64,000 bases of DNA from Phaseolus vulgaris (lineage: Eukaryota; Streptophyta; Magnoliopsida; Fabales; Fabaceae): NCBI RefSeq assembly GCF_000499845.2, contig NC_023758.2, positions 25,083,520-25,147,519 on the forward strand, in the 5' to 3' direction. The position numbers were made by a program, and so were the translations under genes. The notes under the pieces are model-generated. The model was given only the letters and a program-made list of their open reading frames with translations. It did not search any database and was not told where the DNA came from. This document shows, in pieces, positions 37,461-50,000 of this stretch; positions within the stretch are counted from its first letter, which is position 1, and each line of letters starts with the position of its first letter.

Positions 37461-37960
37461 CTAAACATATTGCAGGTACGCGATCATTTGGGGGTCCTTG
37501 GCCTGGTATTCTCCTGTAACCTGTCCTGTTACCTGTCCTGTTACCAACAAAGAGTCACTCTTTGCTATCAAACTTTTCGCCCCCATCTCCTTTGCTAGCA
37601 GCATTCCAGCTATGAGGGCGTCATACTCCGTCTGGTTATTGTTGGCCTTGAAAGCAAACCACAAGGCCTGTTTGATCAACAACTTGTTTGGTCCTTCCAA
37701 GATAACACCAACCCCACTCCCCTTTTGGTTAGAGGACCAATCTACGGAGAGGACTCACCTAAAATCTGCTCCTTCTTGATGCATGGCTTCTGAGGAGAGC
37801 TCTACCACAAAGTGAGCGTAAACCTGGCCTTTGATGGGGCCTCTAGGTTCGTATTGCACATCGAACTTTGATAGTTCTACTGCCCAGCGCACCATTCTTC
37901 CTGCCACATCAGGCTTTTCTAAGACCTTACGAATGGGCAGGTCTGTTATCACGATCACCG
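37461..37960 (-). pseudogene. Tat-type RNase H, broken
   Basis: ALWFAFKANNNQTEYDALIA with GAKSLIAKSDSLLV is the RNase H core (NQTEYDAL and the SDS region). The preceding part is in 37755-37958 (GRMVRWAVELSKFDVQYEPR). A 12-base motif is triplicated near 37515-37550, giving TGQVTGQVTG in place of a single VTGQ. Confidence 0.85.
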
Positions 37961-37989
37961 TGAAGCTCTGGAAGTAGTGACGAAGTCTT

Positions 37990-38963
37990 CACACTGAAAA
38001 CACTACCGCCAAAGTTGTCTTCTCTATGGCCTGGTACCTTACTCGGGCCCTTGGAGCACTTTACTCACAAAGTATATTGGTCTTTGTATCTGGTCCTGCT
38101 CCTGAACCAGGAACGAACTGATCGCCTGATCTGTGACTACGAAGTACAACCGAAGCGGGGTGTCAGGTTGTGGCTTGCACAGTACTGGAGGGTGGCCAAG
38201 TACTCCTTCAATTTGAGGAAGGATTCCTCACAGTCCTTGGTCCAGATGAACTTGTTCTTTCTCTTGAGGCATTGGAAATAGGGATGCCCCTTATCTCCCC
38301 TTACTGACACGAATCTGGACAGAGCAGTCATCCGCCTTGTCAACTGCTGCACTTCCTTCACTGAGATCAGGCTATGCATAGTTATGATTGCAGCGCACTT
38401 CTATGGGTTCGCTTTTATCCCACACTCAGTGAGTAAGAACCCTAGGAACTTGCCTGGCTCCACCCCAAACACACTTTTTGGGGTTCAGTTCTAGTTATTG
38501 TAGTAAATAGCTCTTCCAAATCAGCGACATGCAGGTCTTTCACCTGGGAGGTGACCACCATGTCGTCCACGTAGGCTTGGACATTCTGCCCTATCATGGG
38601 CGCAAACACTCTGTCCATCAGCCACTGGTAGGTCGCCCCTGCATTCTTGAGCCCGAAAGGCATCACTTTGTATCAGTAACAGGAGAGTTTCTTCATGAAC
38701 GTCGTCTTGCATTCATCCCTGGGATGCATGCGGATCTGGTTGTACCCCGAGAAAGCATCCAGGAAGCTAAGGAGCCTACACCCTAAGGCACTATCTACCA
38801 GGGCGTCAATGCTGAGCAACGGGTAGGAGTCCTTCGGGCAGGCTTTATTAAGGTCCGTGAAGTCCACACACATTCTCCACTTCCCGCTAGCCTTTTTGAC
38901 CAACACTACGTTCATCAGCCACTTTGGGTATTTTATCTCGTTGATGTGGCTAGCGCTCAACAA
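37990..38963 (-). pseudogene. Tat-type reverse transcriptase, broken
   Basis: ASGKWRMCVDFTDLNKACPK, then LLSFLDAFSGYNQI and the YVDD active site in QAYVDDMVVTSQ are all visible. A stop replaces the residue after KLSCY near 38673, and the frame resumes MMPFGLKNAGATYQ. The connection region (EVQQLTRRMTALSRF) is at about 38330. Confidence 0.88.
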
Positions 38964-39020
38964 TTTCTGGGTCTCTTCTCTGATGACCTGTCGCCTATCG
39001 TCATTGAACTTTCTTCGTCT

Positions 39021-39960
39021 CTAGCGGACAGGTCGGACCTTTGGGTCCACGGTGAGGCGGTGGCACAGGAAATCAGGGTCGATGCCAGACATGTCTGAGG
39101 TTGACCATGCGAAAGCATCCATGTGTCGTGCTATGACCTCGACAATCTGGTCCTGTGCTTCTTGGCCCAAAGATCTGCCAAGCTTGAACTTCTTACCCCT
39201 GATCTCCCTCTCTAGCACCTCCTCTGCAGGCTCGGGTCGTCTCTCTCGGGCGATCTCAAGTCGGGTGACCTCTTCTTTCCTTGTAGGTTGGGTGGTGATT
39301 GGGCACACTCCTTTCTTCGTCTTGAGCCTGTTCTCATAGCACCTCTTGGCCTTCTTCTGATCAGACTTCATAGTGATCACGGTTCCTTCAAGCGAAGGTA
39401 ACTTCATCTTCATATGCCTCGACGAGGCCACTACTTCTATCCTGTTCAAAGCAGGTCTGTCCAAAAGAATGTTATAGGCCGAAGAAGTGTTAACGACAAG
39501 GTACCTGATGTTGGCGGTGCGGGACGCTACACCGTCTGTGAAGGTCGTCCTCAACTCTATGTGGCCCCACACTTCCACCTGATCTCCCATGAAACCTTAC
39601 AGGCAGCCAACGTAAGGCATCAACTAATTAGGGGACAACTGCAGCTCGTTGAAGGTCGAACATAACATCACGTCGGGAGCTTCCTTGATCTACGAGGACG
39701 TGGTGCACCTTTCTGCATGTTGTCACCACATCCTTGCAAGTCATTTCTGGTGAAGACGAGGGATCATTGTCGTGTGGGACCACATCCTGTAAGTCAGTTC
39801 TGATGAAGATGAGGTCGGGCTCGGGCGTCTGGTTTGACCTCTGCCCTTCCACTGTCATGACTCCTCTGGCGTACTTCTTCCACTGGAAAGCGGTACACCC
39901 TCCTCCAGAGAATCCTCCAGCGATAGTGTTGATTTCTCCATGAATGGGCACCTCGTGCCC
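39021..39960 (-). pseudogene. Tat-type protease region, broken
   Basis: VHHVLVDQGSSRRDVMF at about 39660-39710 (reverse) holds the DxGSS protease site, displaced by frameshift from the downstream frame AYNILLDRPALNRI (39020-39590). The latter runs on to the linker before reverse transcriptase (ARHMDAFAWSTSDMSGIDP). Confidence 0.82.
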
Positions 39961-40473
39961 CTAATCTCCTGTTGGGGCCGCCGTCGTCAGGGCTCCCTAT
40001 GACTCTTGTAGGTAGTCTTTTAAGAAACCGCCTCTTACCAATTCGTCCAACTGGAATCCCAAGGCCAGACAAATGCGTAGGTTATGGCATAGGGCTTGGT
40101 GGAACTCGCACTAAGCGTTTTTACTGGGCCCTAGCCTCTTATCAGTCTTTGCTGGAGGCTTTAATCTGTTGGCCACATCGGGGATGGCGATCAGATCCTT
40201 TAGTTACCCCCGAAAATTGTGTCTGGGTGGGGTGTTCTCTCTTGTGCGTGGCAATGGCTTTCTTGCTTCGTACGATGGTTGTGCTCCTAGGGCCTTCTTC
40301 TCCGTCGTGGCCTAATGTACCCTCATGGGTTTAGGTCGACCTCTTCCCCAAGGTCGGACAGGGCCAACGCTACCGCGTTTTTCTATGACCCGATCCTCCG
40401 CGACGATGTGTGCCCCAGCCCGACGCCTGATCTCACAAAACGTCTTCGGGCAACACCTTATCAGCGAGTCGCT

Positions 40474-41199
40474 TTAAGGTCCTGGCAACACTTCTTTGGT
40501 AAAGGAGTGCATCGTCATGGCTTCGTCCTTGATGTGTAGTTTCACCACCTGCACCCCAAACCTGTTTAAGAACTCTTTCAAGGACTCTCCCTGGTATTGT
40601 CTTATGTCAAAGAGATCGTAAGAGATTGGAGGGGGAGCCCGGTTGACAATGTACTGTTCTCTGAACAGTGTTGTGAATTGATCAAATGAGGTAATATGTC
40701 CGTCAGGAAGGCTGACAAACCAATCCAACGCTGTGCCTGCCAGTGTGCTCATGAATAGCTTACAATACACAGCGTCAGAGCCTCCTGAGAGTATCATCTA
40801 GGTGTGGAACGCCGTGATATGCGCCTTTGGGTCCTCTACACCTGTGAAGGTGACCTTCAGGCCCATGAACGTGGCTGGTATCACAGTGTCCATGATCACC
40901 TGAGAGAATGGCATGGGGTGAGCCTTAACTGGCAATGACGGGGCTCGCTCATCCACTATACGTTCTCCTACGTTCTACAAATTCTTGCGCAGTTCCTCAT
41001 TGGTTCTGTGTAACTCTTCGTTGTTCGCTTGTGATGCGGCCAAATCAACCTAGAAACGATCCTAGTCGAATTTGGACGCTGCTACCACCTCCTGAAAGGC
41101 GCGTATAGTCTCCATGAGTTGTTGCATGGTGACGTTGTCCCCTCCTGAGGGCGCATCATATCCTTGCCTCGTGCTCCTCATGTTGTTGGTGGCTCTCAT
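40474..41199 (-). pseudogene. Tat-type gag, broken
   Basis: It starts near 41199 (MRATNNMRSTRQG) with a coiled N-terminal part containing stops. The capsid core reads MILSGGSDAVYCKLFMSTLA and SFDQFTTLFREQYI, then LFDIRQYQGESLKEFLNRF, matching the retrotransposon gag family PF03732. The part between 39960 and 40470 continues gag in shifted frames. Confidence 0.85.
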
Positions 41200-41229
41200 C
41201 ACGATTGTGAATGAGACCTAGTTTTATCG

Positions 41230-41250
41230 GGCCCCACGGTAGGCGTCAAA
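41230..41250 (-). promoter_or_regulatory. Primer binding site region of the Tat-type element
   Basis: In element sense TTTGACGCCTACCGTGGGG directly follows the 5' LTR end. It is a mutated form of the TTTGGCGCCCACCGTGGGG junction usual in Tat elements. Confidence 0.65.
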
Positions 41251-41983
41251 TGTTCTCGCCAATTGACTTGGTTGTTGGTTGACTCGACGACAGCTTCTGG
41301 CCCCGCCTGTCTCCGTCTGGAATCGAACTTCCCTGGTCAGAAGAACGCTTCACCGGTAAAGACAAAGGGCGTCCTTACGGCCGTTTCCACTCCGACGCTC
41401 AAGTCTGTAAGGGCTAAAGAAACAGTAATGTGTGTAAAGCAGTTTCAATCTTAGAAATGACGTACCTTGTTAGGGTTCTTACCACCCTCTTTATAGGTTG
41501 TATCTAGGGTTACTTTTGTGTTGTTCTCACGTCTCTTAGTGGGCTTAGGGTTTCTGGGAGAATGTCCTTGCACCGCTATTACACAATCTCAACGTAATCT
41601 AGCACATAGGATTTCCCTTTTCTAGAGTGCATAAACCTAATAGCGTAGCCGCCAAGGTACCTACTCATGTACCAGCGTTGCGACATCATCTGTTCTGCGG
41701 GTGCCCTAAGTATTCACGTGTCATGCATGCAGTCTTCCCCTGGAAACCCTAACCCTAACGGGTCTTAGTGCCTCCAAGGAACACTTGCTTGTGTCGTACC
41801 CGAATGTACCATACACACCCCATGCATGATCTTCTCGTGACTTAGGTCCTTTTGGTATCTGAGTGTTAACTCATATTAACTCATACTGTTCGTGGGCCCA
41901 GCTTACGTGGCCCACTATTGCTATCAGTCCACCGATGTCCGATGTCTTTCTCTCAGGCAGATGACCGAGGTCTGGCATGTACA
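41251..41983 (-). repeat. 5' LTR of the Tat-type element
   Basis: Element-sense ends are TGTACATGCC and GGCGAGAACA. It is closely similar to 23512-24226. The base after it begins AT-rich host DNA, ACTAT. Confidence 0.88.
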
Positions 41984-44900
41984 ACTATAATTCTTAAGGT
42001 GATAAAATTAGAAATATTACAAAAATTCTATCATATAATCTTTTAAAACTTTTATCTTTAATCTGCACATAAATTAATTTTAAATTTATAAACAAGTTGC
42101 TTTTAAGTATTTCTTTATATCTCTTGTTGACATGATGAATAATAATAATCAACTAGTTAGTCAAATAACATTGTCATAGATTAAGAGTGAAAGAATTAAA
42201 AAATAAATAAAATAGTGTTTTTTTCTTCTTCTTTTTAGAGTGTTGAAATACTTTTCAAATTTGAATATAAATATTACCCTTATTATTGATTTTTTCTCTA
42301 AGTCGCATTTGGTACTTTCTAATTTACAAACCATATAATACATATCACGATAAAAGTTCTTTGCAAAATAATGTTTTTGTCGTGCGTATTATTCAGCGGG
42401 CAATACAAGTTTACAAACATAAAATTTTATTGTAATATTTCTATGACGGATTATTTTCCTAATTAATATTAAAAAGTATGAAACTTGTATTTTGAATGAA
42501 AATCTACATTTTATATTTATATCTTTTTTAAAGTTTTGTTCATAAAGAATTGTAATTTAAACTTTTCATTTTTATGTAAATTTAAAGTAATATAATATTT
42601 TTAAATAAAATAAAAAAAGTGAATATTATTTTATTCAAAATATAAAAGAAGTAAACATCATTTATCAAAAGGATTCGGCAGATGAATATATATTTAAAAA
42701 CTAAAAATATGTCAATAAATAGTTTATTAAAAACAAACAAATATCTATTTCAAAATTAAAAGAATATAAATATTATTTATTAAAAGACATAAGTGTAATC
42801 TCATCTTAATATAATTTATAATATCTATCTATCTATCCATATATTATATTGCTTTGACTAATCTCAATTTGTTATACTATATTTAAATGATGATTCTGAG
42901 TTAGTTCTCACCATGTTCTGAGCATCATGAAACTCACGTTTTTTCTTGCATTTACACAGAATGTTAGATTATTAGATCGTGAAGGATGGGAAATGGAAAA
43001 AGGAATAAATATATATTCCACTATATTTAAAGAAACACATTTTTTAGTTAAAATTTATTTAAAATATTTGTATAGATCTCATATATAAAAAAGTTATGTT
43101 AAAAATAGTTTGAGTTAGATGACATCATCATATACAAAAAATAATAATAATGTACTTTCTAGATATACTTTATTTTATTTTACAATGACATTTTTTTTTA
43201 AATGTTACAAAATTAATATTGTAGTTTTAAATATATTTTATATTTTAAATTTAATTTTATTAGAACACATGAGTTGAAGAAGAGACTATAAATTGAGGTG
43301 AATATATAGTGGGTTCAATTTTAAAACATTTATCATCATAAAAATAATTCAGCTGAATCTGTGCAAGTTTAACAGAATTAATCCACAGTTTTACGAGCTT
43401 ACCACAAATTTTATTAAATAAATTTATTTTGGAAGATCTTAAATTTTAATTTAAAATATTTGAATCTTGAAGATGGCAATCACCAGCCACAATAATTATA
43501 ACTAGTTGAAAGTATTTTGTTCACATTTTTATATTTTTCTTTGTTTTGTAAGAGTAATGAAGAAGTAAAAGTTTACTTAAAAGATAATTTAAAATTAAGT
43601 TTTTTAAGGGAAAAGATGAATATATATTGACATTATAATAGTACATTCGAAAAGTATATTTCACTCATTCTGCAAATACATACATTGTTTCTAATTCATG
43701 GCTGAACATGGTTGTTGTACCTAGTGTTAGGTTTCTATACGACAAAAGTACACTAGAAAATAATTGGAATTTAAAGAACAAAAATGATAGTTTGACCCCA
43801 CCTTCTACTTTACCAACTTCTTCTTTTCTCTTTTATTTTGGGTTTGAAATGTAAAACATATTTTTCAATGACTCAAAATCATATATGTTCATGGCGATTT
43901 GTTCCATTCAAACTTTTAATATGTCCATTTTTATTAGTATGCATGTGAATACATAAATTTAGAATAAAATTAAATCTACCACATTTATTAACACTAGTGA
44001 AAATACATTATATAGGAACACGTTGTTTTATTTTATTAAATTACAAAATTATTATTATTATTATAGTTTTTATTATTTTACTTACTAATATGCTTATTAA
44101 TTTTAATATATGTTCAATGTATATTTATTTTTATAATATTAAATTTGAGATGTAGATGAAGAGATTTAAATGTAACATGAATTTTATTGAAAGTTAGTAA
44201 GAAAAAAATTGGAGTATGGGAAGAAAAGAACTTTTAAGTTGCAAAAAATGGAACTTGAGAATGTGAAAACAAACTTTTTATCGGTTAATTGAAGAAGAGA
44301 TTAGATATAAAAAAACTAATATTACATAAATTAAGAAGTATATTAAAAGGTATAAAAAATGAATTTCCAAAAAATTAAGTCATATTAGAAAAAAATACAC
44401 ACTTGATTATTTTTTATTTTTATGATTTATGATTTTACCATATCATTGTTACTTTTTGTGTGTTGTTTTCGACTATAATTATTTTACAGTATTGTAGTTA
44501 AAAAAAACATAAAATATGAGAGTTGTGTGGTGTCATTAAAATTTGATTTGGTTGTAATAACCGTCAGAATGAGACTTGGCTCCACAGTGATGATGCAAAG
44601 TTTGAAACACGAAATCGAATATAAATGATTCAGCATTTTTGGCCGTTTAGAGTGTCGGTTTGCTAAAAATATTCAACACGTATGTTTGACACTCTAATGT
44701 TCAAGTATTATATAATAATGAATATAAAAGTTTTTTTTTTACTTTGGGTACCTTTTTAATTTTATATACTAATTTTTTTTTAGTTTATACATATGTAAAT
44801 TTATGAAAAAATCCAAGTACTTTTTAATTATAATTTCAAATATGTTTATGCGTAATTGTATTGCTAATATGTTTCACACTCTAATCTTCAAGTACGTCGG

Positions 44901-47023
44901 AGGATTGTATAAGTTAAAATTGATGATTACGTCAACTCATATCTTACATTTTGATTTTTTAATCTAAAATTTTACTGAAAATTAAAATTTGTTTCTTTTA
45001 TCTAAGAAGAAGTAGATGTGTTTACAAACAAATCCTGCAAAGTTAATGATAATTTAACATGTACCAAAGAGTCATGATTAAATATGTAACTATATCACTT
45101 GACTATTAAACACGACATGCAAAGTCTATATTGAAGATACTCCAACAAGTTCAAAAATGACTTAAAGGAAGAGAGAGATGAAATGAACTTATTTTTTAAA
45201 AACTCTAACCGAAGAAAGAGGATAATCTTTGCTGAAAAAAAATTTAATGATGAACTTCAATATTAATATGATTACTTAGGGATTTAGAAAGTTGGAGAAA
45301 GTAGAAGAAAGAAATTTTTTTTCTAAAAAAATGATAATTACTTTAAAATGAAACATAAAAAATAACTTTATATTTTCTATTTATATATCTTTTCAATTTA
45401 ATAACAAAATATGTATAATTTAAAATATATTATTTTTACTCTAAAACTATTTGTTAATACAATACACTATATAAAATAGTTGTAAGATATTATTGGATTA
45501 CAAACATAAAATGTTTTTATACTAAAAATTGTAAATTTATATATTGAATTATTTTAATAATATCAAGTTCAATAATTGTTACATCGAGGATAAATAAAAT
45601 AATGATCAAAATTAAAAATGATATTATTTTATTTAAGATTGGCATCCTTTATAAAGTTGACTTCAATTTTAATTTTACTATACAGACTGAAATGGAATCG
45701 TTACAAAATTAAATTGTACTTACAGAACTATTTTAATTACAGTTTCAAGGGAGTTTAATAAAAAAATAAGTAAACTCAAATGGAATCCACAAATTTGTTT
45801 TGGTAGATCTACCTATTAGTTTCACCACATGTCATTAAATCCTTCGGTTCTCCTCAAAATGTGTGGCATAACATTATTCTTTTTTCCCCTTTTGATTTAT
45901 ATTAACATGTATCAGCACAACCCCATTTGATCTGCATTATTTAATTTTCAACATCAAAACCTATGCAAATACAGAACGTGTAAAAAGAAAGACATTAAAA
46001 ATTATATTAATTTCAGTATACTAAGGTAATTAATTCAGTCAACCATGGAATTGCTCGAAGAAGTCCTGTTTATAATTAATCAACCAATGGACCAGTCTCT
46101 CAGCTCAAACTTTTCTTATTAAAATAAAATAACAACACTGAGGAAGCTTATTTGATCTGATTTATTTTATCAACAAATTAAATTATTGTTATCAATTTTT
46201 AGTTACATTCTTTATTTCAAGTTTAAACCAAACCAACTATATAATTTATTTATTTTTCAACCATCTTTTTCCATGAATGATTATCATAGAAATATTAAAT
46301 ATTTTAATAATTAAAAAATATATTTTGGTCTTTCATTTTAGTAAATAAAGAATATATAAAATAATAAATTAGAACATAATTTTTGAAATAATTTAATTTT
46401 TAGCGTAAGTGAACCCGAATTAAATAAAATTGTTTCAGATTTAATTTAACTTTAAATCTTAGCAGAGGCCAACTTGTGAACACTGAACACCCTTGTCCTC
46501 GTATAAAGAATCTCGTGTGTATTAATATTTAAGGTGATATCTCTAATAATAAGAAAAACTATGTTTTTACAACCACACAAAAAATACACCACCTGAAAAT
46601 AATATATAATAATATATATTGGTAATTTAAGTTAAAAAAAAATATTAAAATATTAATATTTTGATTCTATAGTGAATATATTTTACATTATGGGAATCAC
46701 TCTGCTTTAATAAGGAGAGAATAAATTTCCATATTTGTATTTTCTTCTTAAAACAATAGAAATTCTATAACAATGGAGACCGTCTGAAGCGGGTGACCGA
46801 ACCCGCCACTACTCCAACAGCACTTGCTTCTTCTCCGATCTCCACATACCCTTTTCCGAGCCTCTCATGTTCCTTTCACCCTTTTAGCAAACACTCACAA
46901 TCCCTTCATAAAGTCTCTTGCTTTATATTCTCTTCCTAAGGAACACCGACACATAATTCCCACATGAAACATTAAAAAATTTCTTTCACGCAACCCAATT
47001 TTCCCCTCGTTCTAATATTTTCC
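41984..47023. other. AT-rich intergenic DNA and MLO promoter
   Basis: About 4.7 kb without a recognisable gene or complete transposon. From about 46780 composition becomes less AT-rich, with CT-rich stretches typical of a plant 5' UTR upstream of the MLO start codon. No TATA box can be fixed. Confidence 0.4.
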
Positions 47024-50000
47024 ATGAATAGTTCGAAGTTTAGAAAGCTGCTTTCTTGTGTGGTAGTGGTGTTGCCTTGGTGGTTATTATGGTCTGGAGG
47101 TTCGGCCATGGCAGCGAGTGAAAGTGGCAGCAGTTCCAAAGAGCTCGACCAGACACCAACGTGGGCCGTTGCTGTCGTCTGCACTGTTTTCATTTTGATA
47201 TCCATAACACTCGAAAAAAGTCTCCACAAAGTTGGGACGGTACGCAATTAATGAATGAACGAAACTCTGAATCTCTCTTTCTTTAATTATGTTTTCATTA
47301 AATCTCTCGCTGTGCGTTTGCTACTGAATTCAACTGTCTTTTCTCCATCTCTTCAATCCGTTTCAGAAAAAATAAAATACGGTACCTCTTGCCCCCAATT
47401 TGTCTCCTTTAACTTAATTTCTAATATCAAAGTCTTTTTCTTTTATTTTTCTTTTTCTTTTTCCCCTCTAGATGATTAGTTTACAGTTAACTGTGGCATT
47501 ATGTGACTTATCACGTTTTTGTGGCTCCTTTGGTTTGCCTTAGTGAGAAATTTTCAAAACACGAATTTAAATTGAAAGTTTGTCTTCTTCCATACAGATA
47601 AACTGATTCAATCAAAATTAAGAGTTTTCTTCTTCAATTTATGGTTATAATAATTCATGCAAGTTGTTGTTACACAATTTTAAATAGAGGTTTTTGTTTG
47701 TTATGGTTCTGTTTTATGTTTCCATAGGAGTGGGATTTTTTTCTGTCTCTTTTCCGTTTTTCCTTGTTGTGATCAATGATCATGATGGGTGTTTTTTGGA
47801 ATTCTCTTGTTGGGGTATTCTGTCCCTCACCAGTTGAAAGTTTGTTCAGTGGCTTGGAAAAAAGCAAAAGAAGGCTTTGCTCGAAGCTCTGGAGAAGGTC
47901 AAGGCTGGTAATAATTCAAGTCAAAGGCTTCTGTTCGAGCTTTATGTGAAATAATCATTTCACTTGTCATATTGTAGTATATTTTATTCATTTTTTTTGT
48001 TGCAGAGTTGATGATTTTGGGTTTCATTTCACTGCTTTTGACTTTCGGGCAGAGCTACATTGTCAAAATATGTATTCCTGAAAAGATGGCAGACAAAATG
48101 TTGCCATGTCCATATAAATATAAGGATGCTGAAAAGGCATCAAATGATGATGGAGAGAAACATCGTAGGAAACTTTTGTCTTATGAACGTAGATATTTAG
48201 CAGCTGATAGTATCTCGTTTAAATGCAGCAATGAGGTATAACTATGTTCCCTTATTGTTTTTCGTTTTGTAAGTTAAACTTGGTTGTTTATGATCATCTA
48301 TTCTCTGTTCGTTTTTGAAAACTAAATAGTGCCTTGAAGAATTTTCTGTTTGAAAACAATTGTTTATCAGGTAGTTCTTTTATCAATTGTTGTAAAGAAT
48401 AATAATAATTTTTATAAGTGATTCTCAATGTTTATTCATAGTCTTTTCTTATGCAAATAACAACCTCTTCTTTATAGTTATAATGGTATTTTGACGTATC
48501 TTATTTATTTATAGTTAAAGAATTTATTTTTCATTGTCTGACTTTATTTGCGATTTTATCTCCTAAAATAGCTGCTTACTGTTGGTGGTTACAGGGATAC
48601 GAGCCACTTTTATCCGTGAATGGTTTGCACCAGTTACACATCCTCATATTCTTCTTAGCAGTCTTACATGTGCTTTACAGTGCTATCACAATGCTTCTTG
48701 GAAGACTAAAGGTCTGTTTGTTATTTTATATCTTTTAGACTAACTCAGATGTTTCTTCCATTTCTGTGATGTTATAGTTCTGTAAAAGTTCCAAACCTGA
48801 GAGTTTTCTTTCTGCAGATACGTGGATGGAAGGCATGGGAGGCAGAGACTTCAACTCATAATTATGAGTTCGCCACTGGTATGGGTTACAACAATTTATA
48901 TGTCTTCCTTCAATTTCACTTCAAAGCTTAATCTTGGAAATACTATTAGTATTGCATGAAACCTCATGCATATATATATTTGAGCACTTCCTGTTTATGT
49001 GTGCAGCTGCTTCAAGATTTAGGCTTACTCATGAAACATCGTTCGTGAGAGCCCATGCCGATTTATGGACAAGGATTCCCATTTTCTTCTATATTGTAGG
49101 CACCCTCTTACTAATCTCTTGTCTAGTTTTGCTAACAAGATAAAGGCACCGTCATAGATATGTTATTTTATTAAAGAAACAGAAAGGTGGTACTTTAGTG
49201 GCACCAATTTGATTAATAAATTGAGCATGTTTAGAAAATCAAAGTTGGCCCATTGTAGCCAATTTTGCATGTCAAATGTATTTCTCAAGCTTATTTAAAG
49301 TAATGATATAACACATCTTTCATTTTCCAATTTCAGGGCTGCTTCTTTAGGCAGTTTTATAGGTCTGTAAATAAGACGGATTACCTGACTTTGCGGAACG
49401 GGTTTATCACTGTGAGTCAACACTTTTAGTAGAAGAATATGTTCTTTTGGTTGTGGATTTACCTTTTCTTCTATATTGTCAGTGAAATTATATGTAAATA
49501 TATATAGGTACACCTGGCTCCTGGAAGTAAATTTAATTTCCAAAAGTATATCAAAAGATCATTTGAAGATGACTTCAAGGTGGTTGTAGGAGTCAGGTAA
49601 CACTAACAACGGTAAAATGTACATGCAGCCTTATGTTATTATGTAAGGTTTTTCCTTGTAGATTTGACATGTGTGCTAACTATGTTGTTGACAGTCCTAT
49701 CCTCTGGGCATCAGTTGTAGTTTACCTTCTCATCAATGTTAATGGTGAGCAACTTGTTTGTCTTTGGTGTCCTATGGTTAATTCTGGAGTTGAAAATTCA
49801 ACTAAGTTCAATTAATATAATTTCCAGGATGGCGTACTACACTTTGGGTATCCGTAATTCCTGTTGTTGTGAGCATTCTGTTCTCTGTCTATGAAATTCT
49901 CAACTTGGGTGGCTGGGACCTACAATTACAAGTCATTTGATTGGTTGCAGATAATTTTGGCAGTTGGAACAAAACTTCAAGCCATATTGGCAAAGATGGC

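Larger units (their letters stand above)
23512..41983 (-). mobile_element. Tat-type Ty3/gypsy retrotransposon (outer element of the nest)
   Basis: Two related LTRs (23512-24226 and 41251-41983) enclose minus-strand gag, protease, reverse transcriptase, RNase H and integrase remains, a 3' tandem-repeat zone, and an ORF on the opposite strand between pol and the 3' LTR. That antisense ORF and repeat-rich 3' region are described for Tat/Retand/Grande-like elements. After removing the inner 8-kb element, the net length is about 10.5 kb. Many stops and frameshifts make it non-autonomous today. The flanks ATCAT (left) and ACTAT (right) are only a partial match for a 5-bp target duplication. Its GC content is clearly above that of the surrounding DNA. 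Confidence 0.88.

Noticed and set aside
39972..40539. Plus-strand frames of 74-120 codons
   Set aside because: They are antisense to decayed gag of the Tat element and show no domain of their own.
23507..41988. Firm 5-bp target duplication for the outer Tat element
   Set aside because: ATCAT on the left and ACTAT on the right agree at only three of five positions, so the duplication is not claimed.
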